Assembly: GCF_017872975.1 (NCBI RefSeq)
Contig: NZ_JAGGJP010000002.1
Span: forward strand, 186,001 to 250,000
Origin: Rubellimicrobium aerolatum
GTDB taxonomy: Bacteria; Pseudomonadota; Alphaproteobacteria; Rhodobacterales; Rhodobacteraceae
Direction of reading: 5' to 3'
DNA length: 64,000 bases
Shown here one piece after another: positions 33,468 through 40,908 of the stretch; the stretch's first letter is position 1; every line of letters begins with the position of its first letter. The position numbers and the translations under genes were made by a program. The notes under the pieces are model-generated. The model did not search any database. It saw only the letters and a program-made list of their open reading frames with translations, and was not told the origin of the DNA.

Positions 33468-33971
33468 GGGCCTCCTCCGTCTCTGCCGCCCCCGTGATCG
33501 CCCGCCGCTCCCCGCGCCGCAACCCCGGCGCCGTCCGCCGCCCCGACCCGCCCCCGCCGTCCACCCCACCACGCGCTCTTGACGCCGAGGGCCAGCGTGG
33601 CGCCCCCACCCCCCGATCACCGTCGGATGCGCTTGCGCGCACCGCGCCACGCCGGTCCTCGCGCTCCGGTGGGCGGACGGCGCACCCTACGACACCCCCG
33701 CGTCCGATCCCTAAAGTCCCACGCAACACGCAACGCCCGTTGCTGTCGGAGCTTGTTAACACCGTCCTGCGATCCTCCTCGCACAGGCCCAAAGGACCGG
33801 GCGCCCGCCGGGACTCCCCGTCGCGCGTCCGGAACCATCCTCGCCGCTGGGCCATACGCTGTTTGACAGGACGCCGTGCGGCCGGCGCCCGACCGGGAGG
33901 ACCCACCCCCGCGCAGGACTGCGCCGGGACGGGGCCGCAAAGACCCGCCCGCCACGCGTCGAATACGCGCC
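33468..33971. other. 504-bp region without a supported gene
   Basis: Long overlapping frames occur on both strands but none resembles a protein family, so I treat this as non-coding or decayed. It contains the REP-like remnants near 33627 and 33679-33690. Around 33711-33760 the base composition drops (GTCCCACGCAACACGCAACG, then CTTGTTAACACC), where ACGCAAC is directly repeated. The right end adjoins the stop of the small zinc-finger gene. Confidence 0.4.
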
Positions 33972-34130
33972 CTACGCGCCGCCGATCGGCGTCGTCACCA
34001 CTCCGGTGCCGCCGCAATCGGGGCAATCCTTGCCGTCCACCTTCCCCGTGCCCTCGCACTTGCGGCAGGCATTCTCGCCCGAGCCCACCGTGCCCGGCGG
34101 AACCTCCTCGGGGGTCTCGTCGCTGGCCAT
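33972..34130 (-). CDS. Small CxxCxGxG zinc-binding protein (52 aa)
   Basis: The ATG at 34130 follows GAGGA; 52 residues. After an acidic/Pro N-terminus (ASDETPEEVPPGTVGSGE), two CxxCxGxG-type motifs occur: CRKCEGTGKVDG and CPDCGGTGVVTT, the zinc-binding repeat of DnaJ. Isolated small proteins of this type are widespread and of unknown role, possibly redox or chaperone-related. A stress-like promoter (34160-34185) lies 29 bases upstream, and the hairpin TGTCCGG-N5-CCGGACA (34142-34160) sits between promoter and ribosome site. Too small for usual annotation cut-offs but well supported. Confidence 0.82.
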   Translation of the reverse strand: MASDETPEEVPPGTVGSGENACRKCEGTGKVDGKDCPDCGGTGVVTTPIGGA

Positions 34131-34159
34131 GCGCGTCCTCCTGTCCGGCTTCCCCGGAC

Positions 34160-34185
34160 AACCGCGCCCCCCGCGCGATTGTTCC
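34160..34185 (-). promoter_or_regulatory. EcfG-like promoter element upstream of the small zinc-binding protein
   Basis: Minus strand: GGAAC (34185-34181), 17-base spacer, GGTT (34163-34160). The -35 box begins two bases after the stop of the aldo/keto reductase gene. The hairpin at 34142-34160 would lie at the start of the transcript. Confidence 0.5.
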
Positions 34186-34187
34186 AC

Positions 34188-35012
34188 TCAGGAGAAGGTG
34201 GCCGGGTTCGGCCCCGTCCGGTGCCCCGTCTCCAGCGTGGCGATGGACGCCAACTCCTCCGGGTCGAGCTGGACCCTCGCCGCCTCCAGATTCTCCCGCA
34301 GACGCCCCGGATTCGTGGATCGCGGGATGACCGAGCAGCCCAGCGCCAGATGCCACGCTAGGACTACCTGCGCCGGGCTCGCCCCCGTCCGCTCCGCCGC
34401 CCGCCGCACCGGGGCCGAATCGAAGCTCCGCGCCTGCCCCAGCGGCGTCCAGCTCTGCGTCACGATCCCCATCTCCGCGTGCTTCCGCCGCAGCTCCGCC
34501 TGCGGCAGCTCCGGGTGCAGCTCGATCTGGTTCACGGCCGGCACCACGCCCGTCGCGTCCACGATCCGGTCCAGATGCTCGGGCAGGAAGTTCGACACCC
34601 CGATGGACGACACCCGCCCCTCCTCGCGCAGCCGGATCAGCGCCTTCCAGGTCTCCACGTAGCGGTCGCGCGCCGGGGCGGGCCAATGGATCAGCAGCAG
34701 GTCGATCCGCTCCAGCCCCAGCCGGCCAAAGCCCTCGTCCGCCGCCCGCAGCGCCTCGTCGAACCCGTGCCGGTCGTTCCAGATCTTCGTGGTGACGAAC
34801 AGCTCCCCGCGCGGCACCCCGCAGGTCCGCACGCCCTCGCCCAGGCCCTCCTCGTTGCCATAGAGCGCCGCGCCGTCGAACTGCCGGTAGCCCAGCCGCG
34901 CCGCCTCGCCGATCAGGTCGGCGGTCCGGTCGGCCGGGACCTGCCACAGGCCGAAGCCGATCGCCGGCATGGTCCGTCCGTCGTTGAGGGTCAGGAAGGG
35001 AACGTCAGGCAT
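34188..35012 (-). CDS. Aldo/keto reductase (2,5-diketo-D-gluconate reductase-like)
   Basis: The ATG at 35012 gives 274 residues, the usual length. The AKR tetrad is present: Asp and Tyr in FDGAALYGNE (residues about 45-54), Lys in VTTKIWND and His in LLIHWPAP. GVSNFLPEHL, NQIELHP and VIPRSTNPGRLREN (the NADPH-binding Arg) complete the family. It reduces aldehydes or keto-sugars with NADPH; substrate unknown. It precedes the small zinc-binding gene on the same strand, with a promoter-like element between them. Confidence 0.93.
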   Translation of the reverse strand: MPDVPFLTLNDGRTMPAIGFGLWQVPADRTADLIGEAARLGYRQFDGAALYGNEEGLGEGVRTCGVPRGELFVTTKIWNDRHGFDEALRAADEGFGRLGLERIDLLLIHWPAPARDRYVETWKALIRLREEGRVSSIGVSNFLPEHLDRIVDATGVVPAVNQIELHPELPQAELRRKHAEMGIVTQSWTPLGQARSFDSAPVRRAAERTGASPAQVVLAWHLALGCSVIPRSTNPGRLRENLEAARVQLDPEELASIATLETGHRTGPNPATFS

Positions 35013-35078
35013 CTCGGGCTCCGTGGTGGTCGCGCGCCCAGATGGTAGCAGCAACGCGCGAAGGGCAAGCGCCCCGCG

Positions 35079-36485
35079 TCACGCCACGCTCGGCACGCCG
35101 TCCCTCCAGTCCCAGTGCGCCATGTGCGGCAGGTATTTCCCCACCCGCCGCCCCACCAGCACCGGCTCCTCGAAGCGGTAGGCCGGCAGCTCCGCCGACC
35201 CGATCTCGCCGCGCGCCAGCGCCGCATAAAGGTGCGACAGCTCCGACCGCTGCCGGTTGAAGCGCCCGCAGAGATAATAGATCCCCTGCGGGTCGATGCT
35301 CCGGTTCGGCTGCCGGACGAGCGAGCACCAGTCGGTCGAATCGATGTAGGGATACCAGCAGAACCCCTCGAACCGCCCGCCCCTCTCGGCCAGCTCCGGC
35401 ACCAGCGCCTCGCATTCGCCGACCATGTACTTCAACCACGAGATGCGGTCCTCGATGCGCCCGCGCACGTTGGTCTCGGTCAGCATCAGCGGGAACGGAT
35501 ACCGCTCGTGATACTCCAGCGCCACCTCCCGGAACCCGACGGGCACGAAGTCGTCGCTCTGCCCCTGCACGGTCCAGCCCAGCTCGCTGTGCGCGTAGTA
35601 GTCGAGCCCCAGCACGTCGATCCGCGCCGGGTTGTCGCGGAACCAGGCGGCGTCCTCCGGGCTCAGCCCATGCGCGGTCAGCGTCCCCCAGAGCGGGTGC
35701 CGCTCATCGACCCGCCCCAGGATCAGGTCGAGGATGACGAAGCGCAGGTCGTTGCCGAAGTCGGTGTGATACTGCGATTGCGGGTCCAGCGCGTGGTGCC
35801 TCTCGCAGGTGTCCACGTGGACGACGCGCAGCCCCGGCACCATCCGCTCCAGCATCGGCGTGACGAGGGAGATCGCCTTGGCCTTGCCCAGGATGATCGG
35901 CACCACCCCCGCGCGGTCGCGCCAATGCGGATACCACTCGCCCATGAACCCCGCGAGGATCGCGGTCGCGAGCGGCTCGTTGATGATCGTGTAGTCGGTG
36001 ATCCACGGGTAGCGCCGCGCGAAGGCCTTCACGAAGTCGCGGTAGACCTGCGGGAACTCCGGGTTGGCGAATCCGTGCTCCAGCCATTGCGGAAAGCTCG
36101 TGTGGTGCAGCGGGTCCGCGATGGGCTTCAGCCCCAGCCGCCGGACGCAGGACAGGTAGCGGTCGGTCCAGGACCAGTCGTAGACGCCCCGGACCCGCTC
36201 GATCTTGTGCCAGGGGATGCAGCAGCGGAACGTCGTGATCCCGTCCGCGACCAGCAGCTTCAGGTCCTCCCGGTAGCGGACCGTGTGCTCGGTGGTGTCG
36301 AGCACATCGACCGCGTGGCCGAACATCTGCGTGCCCTCGAATCCGGTCAGGTAGCTCAACCGGGGCACCGCCGGGGACAGGGCGGGCGGCGGCTCGGGCC
36401 GGATTTCGGGCCAGGACTCGATGAGATCGACCGGGACCTCCAATCCCGGTTCGGCGGAAAGAGGGCTGGCCAAATGTCGTTTCAT
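35079..36485 (-). CDS. Intracellular clan GH-A glycosidase (GH1-like)
   Basis: The start MKRHLASPLS at 36485 is the most likely ATG and gives 468 residues. After about 45 poorly conserved residues the barrel begins (LSYLTGFEGTQMFGHAVDVLDTT). The acid/base Glu is in TIINEPLAT (about residue 170) and the nucleophile in LTETNVRG (about 338). VRYREDLKLLVADGITTFRCCIPWHKIE matches the GH1 beta-1 region. It is similar in plan to the proteins at 8021 and 37933. No signal peptide, so cytosolic; the substrate could be a lipid-linked or stored glycan rather than imported disaccharide. It is transcribed alone. Confidence 0.82.
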   Translation of the reverse strand: MKRHLASPLSAEPGLEVPVDLIESWPEIRPEPPPALSPAVPRLSYLTGFEGTQMFGHAVDVLDTTEHTVRYREDLKLLVADGITTFRCCIPWHKIERVRGVYDWSWTDRYLSCVRRLGLKPIADPLHHTSFPQWLEHGFANPEFPQVYRDFVKAFARRYPWITDYTIINEPLATAILAGFMGEWYPHWRDRAGVVPIILGKAKAISLVTPMLERMVPGLRVVHVDTCERHHALDPQSQYHTDFGNDLRFVILDLILGRVDERHPLWGTLTAHGLSPEDAAWFRDNPARIDVLGLDYYAHSELGWTVQGQSDDFVPVGFREVALEYHERYPFPLMLTETNVRGRIEDRISWLKYMVGECEALVPELAERGGRFEGFCWYPYIDSTDWCSLVRQPNRSIDPQGIYYLCGRFNRQRSELSHLYAALARGEIGSAELPAYRFEEPVLVGRRVGKYLPHMAHWDWRDGVPSVA

Positions 36486-36826
36486 GTCGGTTCTGACTTC
36501 AATTGTTTCCGGGGGCGGGGTCGTGAACCTCGTCACAAGGCGCCGGCTATGCGGCAGGCACCCCAGGGACGCCCCCATGCGGGGACGACGGATCGGCCCC
36601 GCGTCACGCGGCACGGGTCCTCGGCCTTGGGTTCTAGCCCATCCCGGCACCTCATCAACGCCCCGCGCCCTCGGTCGGGTTCCCGACTCCGGCGGCTTTC
36701 CGCACCCTTTTCCCAAAGTCTTAGCGAGGTGTCGCCCGCGCCGACCGTCGCGCTCGACCCCGGCCCACTGGCCGGACGCGCGCCCGCCCTATGTTCCGGC
36801 CGAAGACGATCCGAACAGGGGACGGG
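36486..36826. other. 341-bp divergent intergenic region
   Basis: It separates the minus-strand glycosidase from the plus-strand aldo/keto reductase. The 40 bases next to the glycosidase ATG include CTTCAATTG, an AT-rich patch that may be its promoter. I found no GGAAC-GTT element, convincing hairpin or small gene. Confidence 0.35.
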
Positions 36827-37858
36827 ATGCAATTCAGACCGATGGGCCACAGCGGGACGGCCGTCTCCGCGCTCTGCTTGGGCACGATGACCTTCGGGGC
36901 CGAATCGACCGAGGCGCAGTCGTTCCAGATGATGGACGACTACGCCGCGGCGGGCGGCAACTTTCTCGACACCGCCGACGTCTACACGGCGGGGACCTCC
37001 GAGGAGATCGTCGGCCGCTGGCTCAAGGCCCGCCCGACCGAGGCCCGCCGGATGGTCCTGGCCACCAAGGGCCGCTTCCCCACGGGTCCCGACGCCAACG
37101 ACCTCGGCCTGTCCCGCCGCCACCTGCGCCAAGCGCTCGACGCCTCGCTCCACCGCCTCGGCGTCGATCACGTCGATCTCTACCAGGTCCACGCCTGGGA
37201 CGCCCTGACACCCCTGGAGGAAACGCTCCGCTTCCTCGACGACGCCATCTCGCAGGGCAAGATCGCCTATTACGGCGTCTCCAACTACCTCGGCTGGCAG
37301 ATCACCAAGGCCGTCCATCTGGCGAAGGCCCACCACTGGGCCCCGCCCGTGACGCTCCAGCCGCAATACAACCTGCTCGCCCGCGACATCGAGCACGAGG
37401 TCGTCCCCGCCTGCCTCGACGCCGGCATCGGCCTCCTGCCCTGGTCGCCCCTGGGAGGCGGCTGGCTCACCGGGAAATACAAGCGCGACCAGACGCCCAC
37501 CGGCGCGACCCGCCTAGGCGAAGACCCTGAGCGCGGCGTCGAGGCCTACGGCCCCCGCGCCCGCGACGCCCGCACCTGGGCCATCATCGACGCCGTGCAG
37601 GCGGTGGCCGAAGGACGCGGCACCGGCATGGCCGAGGTCGCGCTCGCCTGGGTCCGGGACCGCCCCGCCGTGACCTCGGTGATCCTCGGCGCGCGGACGC
37701 CCGAGCAGCTCGCCCAGAACCTCCGCGCCGCCGACCTCACCCTCTCCCCCGAGGAGACGGCCCGGCTCGACGCCGCCAGCGCACCCCTCGTCGGCGATTA
37801 CCCCTACGGGGCCAAGGGCATCGCCCAGCGCCACCGCCGCATCGAGGGGGGCCGCTAG
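36827..37858 (+). CDS. Aldo/keto reductase (YajO/Tas-like)
   Basis: The ATG at 36827 follows GGGGA; 343 residues (an upstream ATG at 36791 adds residues outside the family). Tetrad: FLDTADVYTAGTSE (Asp, Tyr), VLATKGRFP (Lys), LYQVHAWD (His). GVSNYLGWQ, QPQYNLLARDIE, PWSPLGGGWLTGKY and SVILGARTPEQLAQNL are typical of the voltage-channel-beta-like AKR branch. It reduces aldehydes or ketones with NADPH; substrate unknown. A stress-type promoter and a GH1-like gene follow in the same orientation. Confidence 0.93.
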   Translation: MQFRPMGHSGTAVSALCLGTMTFGAESTEAQSFQMMDDYAAAGGNFLDTADVYTAGTSEEIVGRWLKARPTEARRMVLATKGRFPTGPDANDLGLSRRHLRQALDASLHRLGVDHVDLYQVHAWDALTPLEETLRFLDDAISQGKIAYYGVSNYLGWQITKAVHLAKAHHWAPPVTLQPQYNLLARDIEHEVVPACLDAGIGLLPWSPLGGGWLTGKYKRDQTPTGATRLGEDPERGVEAYGPRARDARTWAIIDAVQAVAEGRGTGMAEVALAWVRDRPAVTSVILGARTPEQLAQNLRAADLTLSPEETARLDAASAPLVGDYPYGAKGIAQRHRRIEGGR

Positions 37859-37869
37859 CCCAGCGCGCC

Positions 37870-37894
37870 GGAACCCGCCCCCCGGGCGGACGTT
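37870..37894 (+). promoter_or_regulatory. EcfG-like promoter element upstream of the 37.9 kb glycosidase
   Basis: GGAAC (37870-37874), 16-base spacer, CGTT (37891-37894), then 38 bases to the ATG at 37933. It is an exact consensus match lying just past the stop of the aldo/keto reductase gene, so the glycosidase probably has its own promoter. The spacer contains CCGCCC/GGGCGG, a self-complementary pair. Confidence 0.55.
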
Positions 37895-37932
37895 GCGGCC
37901 GGACCATCGGGCGGGCAGCAGGGGAGGGCGTC

Positions 37933-39273
37933 ATGGCCGCAGGCTTCATGTTCGCGACTGGGATCGAGAACAGCTATCCGACCATCAAGAACGGCACGCA
38001 CCGCGTGGACGAGATGGAGAAATGCGGCCACTACACCCACTGGAAGCGCGACTTCGAATGCGTGACCGAGCTCGGCATCCAGTTCCTCCGCTACGGCCCG
38101 CCGATCCACCGGACCTGGCTCGCTCCCGGCCGCTACGACTGGGAGTTCGCGGACCAGACCTTCGCCGAGCTGAAGCGGCTCAAGATCATGCCCATCGTGG
38201 ACCTGTGCCACTTCGGCGTGCCCGACTGGATCGGCAACTTCCAGAACGGCGATTTCCCGGCGCTGTTCGGCACCTACGCCCGCGACTTCGCCGCCCGCTT
38301 CCCATGGGTCCAGCTCTACACGCCGGTGAACGAGATGTTCATCTGCGCCACCTTCTCGGGGCGGAACGGCTGGTGGAACGAGCAGGGGACGACCGACCGG
38401 ACCTTCGTCACCGCGCTCAAGCACCTCGTGAAGGCCAATGTCCTCGCCATGCGGGCGATCCTGGAGGTCCGGCCCGACGCGCTGTTCATCCAATCCGAGT
38501 CGTCGGAATACTTCCACGCCTCCTCGCCCGCCGCCATCGGGCTGGCCGAGACCTACAACCAGCAGCGCTTCCTGACGCTGGATCTCAACTACGGCCACCG
38601 CGTCAACAGCGACATGTACGAGTTCCTGATGGACAACGGCATGACGCGGGACGAATATCACTTCTTCCTCGGCCAGGGCCTCCGCCGGCACTGCATCATG
38701 GGGACCGACTACTACTTCACCAACGAGCATCGGGTCTACGCCGACGGCCGCGTGACCGCCTCCGGCGAGATCTTCGGCTACGACGAGATCACGCGCCAGT
38801 ATCACGACCGCTACCAGCTCCCCGTGATGCACACCGAGACGAACCTCTGGGAGGGGCCGACAGGCCAGGAGGCGGTGGACTGGCTCTGGAAGGAATGGGC
38901 CAACGTCCTGCGGATCCGCAACGTCGGCATCCCGATCCTGGGCTTCACCTGGTATTCCCTCACCGACCAGGTGGACTGGGACAGCGCGCTGCGCGAGGAC
39001 AACGGCACCGTGAACCCGCTCGGCCTTTATGACCTCGACCGCAACATCCGCAAGGTCGGCGAATGCTACCGGACGCTCATCCAGGACTGGTCCAGCGTGC
39101 TCCCCGCCCAGAGCCACTGCCTCGTGCTCCCCCTCGACATGCCCGACGGCGAGGAAGAGCCCGACACCGCCGAGCGCCTGCGCCGCCACGCGGTCCGCAA
39201 CCTCGACCGCGGCGGCATCGCCCGCAGGGGTCCCGGTCCCTCGCGCGCGCCGGGCCCGCCCGGCGGCTGGTGA
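37933..39273 (+). CDS. Intracellular clan GH-A glycosidase (GH1 family)
   Basis: 446 residues from the ATG at 37933. GH1-like features: FMFATGIENSYPTI at the start, HYTHWKRDFECVTELGIQFLRYG, the acid/base Glu in TPVNEMFIC (about residue 132) and the nucleophile in MHTETNLWEG (about 301). GIPILGFTWYSLTDQVDWDSALRED is close to the GH1 substrate-pocket region. The last 35 residues are Arg/Gly/Pro-rich and dispensable-looking. There is no signal peptide. It is the third GH-A member of this plan (with 8021 and 35079), suggesting a shared intracellular glycan-processing role linked to the nearby polysaccharide genes. Confidence 0.87.
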   Translation: MAAGFMFATGIENSYPTIKNGTHRVDEMEKCGHYTHWKRDFECVTELGIQFLRYGPPIHRTWLAPGRYDWEFADQTFAELKRLKIMPIVDLCHFGVPDWIGNFQNGDFPALFGTYARDFAARFPWVQLYTPVNEMFICATFSGRNGWWNEQGTTDRTFVTALKHLVKANVLAMRAILEVRPDALFIQSESSEYFHASSPAAIGLAETYNQQRFLTLDLNYGHRVNSDMYEFLMDNGMTRDEYHFFLGQGLRRHCIMGTDYYFTNEHRVYADGRVTASGEIFGYDEITRQYHDRYQLPVMHTETNLWEGPTGQEAVDWLWKEWANVLRIRNVGIPILGFTWYSLTDQVDWDSALREDNGTVNPLGLYDLDRNIRKVGECYRTLIQDWSSVLPAQSHCLVLPLDMPDGEEEPDTAERLRRHAVRNLDRGGIARRGPGPSRAPGPPGGW

Positions 39274-39438
39274 CCCCAAGGCGGGACCGGGCGCGGACGC
39301 AGCAGGCTGGTCACACTCCGCCCGGCCCGCACGCCGCGCGGGCCGGCCCGTCTGGCCATGGCGGGCGCCGTCGTGCTCTGCTCGCTGCGCCGGCCCGCCC
39401 CCTTGCGGCGGCCAACCCGCCCGCCTTAGAGGACACGG

Positions 39439-40800
39439 ATGCAGATCGCCCATTCCACCCGCAGGGCCCTCCTGGCCTCCACCCTCGCCCTCGGCCTCGG
39501 CGGCTGCGGGGTGAGCTATGTCAGCCCGCTCGTGAGAGATACCGCCTCCGACAACGTCGATGTCGTGGAGATCACGGGCCAGAGCATCGCCTTCGCCAAC
39601 AGCGCGCCCTACACGCCGCGCGGCCTGCCCGAGGTCTTCTCGCGCACCGCCGGCTCCGGCGGCGGCCTCCGCGGCGCGGGCGCGCTGCCCGAGGCCCCGG
39701 CCGTGCCGCAGGCGCAGCCCGGCCCTCTCGACCTGCGGCCCCCGCCGGAGACGACGCCCCCGACCTACCGGATCGGCGTGGGCGACGTGGTCCAGCTCGC
39801 CACCCGCGTCGCGCGCCCGACGGGCGAGGCGGCCCTGGGCGAGGCCCCGGCCGGAGAGTTGCGCCAGACCTACACCGTCCGCGACGACGGGGCCATCGCG
39901 ATCCCCGACGTGGGCGCCGTGGAGATCGGCGGCCTGACCATCGAGGAGGCCGAGCAGCGAGTGTTCGAGCGGTTCATCGAGACGGGGGCCGACCCCGACT
40001 TCAGCCTGGAGATCGCCGGGTTCAACTCGCAGGGGATCACGGTCGGCGGCGACGTGGCCGCGCCGACCCGGGTTCCCGTGACCCTGAACGTCCCCACGCT
40101 GGACGAGGCGCTGACGGCGGCGGGCGGCCTTCAGGTCACCACGCCCGAGTTCGCGTCGATCCGCGTCTATCGCGACGGCACGCTCTACCAGATCCCGCTG
40201 GCCGACTACGACCGCGACGGCCGGCTCCGCTCCATCCAGCTCCTTCCGGGCGATTCGGTGTTCGTGGACACCGCCTACGACCTCGACCGGGCGCTCGCCT
40301 ACTACACGCAGCAGATCAACGCCGCGAGCCTGCGCCGCACCGAGCGGACGGCCGCGCTGGAGGAGCTCCAGGCCGAGGTCGGGCTCCGCCGCGACGCCCT
40401 GGACGAGGAGCGCGCCCTGTTCCGGGCCCGCGACGAGCTGGGCGCTGTGCCCCGCGACTACGTGTATCTGACCGGCGAGGTGACGCAGCAGCGCCGCTAT
40501 GCGCTCCCCTTCGGGCAGCAGGCGACGCTGGCGGACGCGCTCTTCGACCAGGGCGGCTTCGAGACCGAGACGGGCAACCCGTCGCAGATCTACGTCCTGC
40601 GCGCCACGCCGGGCGAGGAGGACGTGACGGCCTGGCATCTCGACGCCCGCAGCGCCGCCAACCTGACGCTCGCCACCCGCTTCGAGCTGCGCCCGAACGA
40701 CATCGTCTTCATCGAGGAACAGCCGATCACCCGGTGGAACCGCGCCTTCCAGCAGTTCTTCCCAAGCCTGGTTACCACCGCCAGCAGCGCCGTGGACTGA
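39439..40800 (+). CDS. Polysaccharide export outer-membrane lipoprotein (Wza/OPX family)
   Basis: 453 residues. The N-terminus is a lipoprotein signal (STRRALLASTLALGLGGC, Cys23). A Pro/Gly-rich linker (residues 60-105) precedes the polysaccharide-export domain: YRIGVGDVVQLATRV, YTVRDDGAIAIPDVGAVEIGGLTIEEAEQ, then SLBB-like repeats (ITVGGDVAAPTRVPV, DYVYLTGEVTQQRRYAL). A coiled-coil-prone segment lies near 295-330. It forms the outer-membrane exit channel for the polysaccharide, working with the Wzc-like kinase encoded convergently at 40909. Confidence 0.93.
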   Translation: MQIAHSTRRALLASTLALGLGGCGVSYVSPLVRDTASDNVDVVEITGQSIAFANSAPYTPRGLPEVFSRTAGSGGGLRGAGALPEAPAVPQAQPGPLDLRPPPETTPPTYRIGVGDVVQLATRVARPTGEAALGEAPAGELRQTYTVRDDGAIAIPDVGAVEIGGLTIEEAEQRVFERFIETGADPDFSLEIAGFNSQGITVGGDVAAPTRVPVTLNVPTLDEALTAAGGLQVTTPEFASIRVYRDGTLYQIPLADYDRDGRLRSIQLLPGDSVFVDTAYDLDRALAYYTQQINAASLRRTERTAALEELQAEVGLRRDALDEERALFRARDELGAVPRDYVYLTGEVTQQRRYALPFGQQATLADALFDQGGFETETGNPSQIYVLRATPGEEDVTAWHLDARSAANLTLATRFELRPNDIVFIEEQPITRWNRAFQQFFPSLVTTASSAVD

Positions 40801-40809
40801 CCTGGACCA

Positions 40810-40851
40810 GGGGACGCGCGGGCGGGCCTCCCGGCCCGGCCGCGCGTCCCC
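40810..40851. terminator. Bidirectional terminator between wza-like and wzc-like genes
   Basis: GGGGACGCGCGG (40810-40821) pairs perfectly with CCGCGCGTCCCC (40840-40851), a 12-bp stem; the 18-base loop can form a further small GGGCC/GGCCC pairing. It lies 9 bases past the export-protein stop and 57 bases past the kinase stop, so it can serve both convergent genes. No T-run follows, as is common in GC-rich genomes. Confidence 0.6.
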
Positions 40852-40908
40852 GACCCGCCAGATCCGACCGGACGGTCCCCTCGGGGACCGCCCCGCCGCC
40901 GGGGGCCG

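Noticed and set aside
33494-34361. Overlapping plus-strand frames covering the gap between glyoxalase and aldo/keto reductase genes
   Set aside because: Arg/Pro/Ser-rich translations without family motifs, partly antisense to the small zinc-binding gene; treated as shadows.
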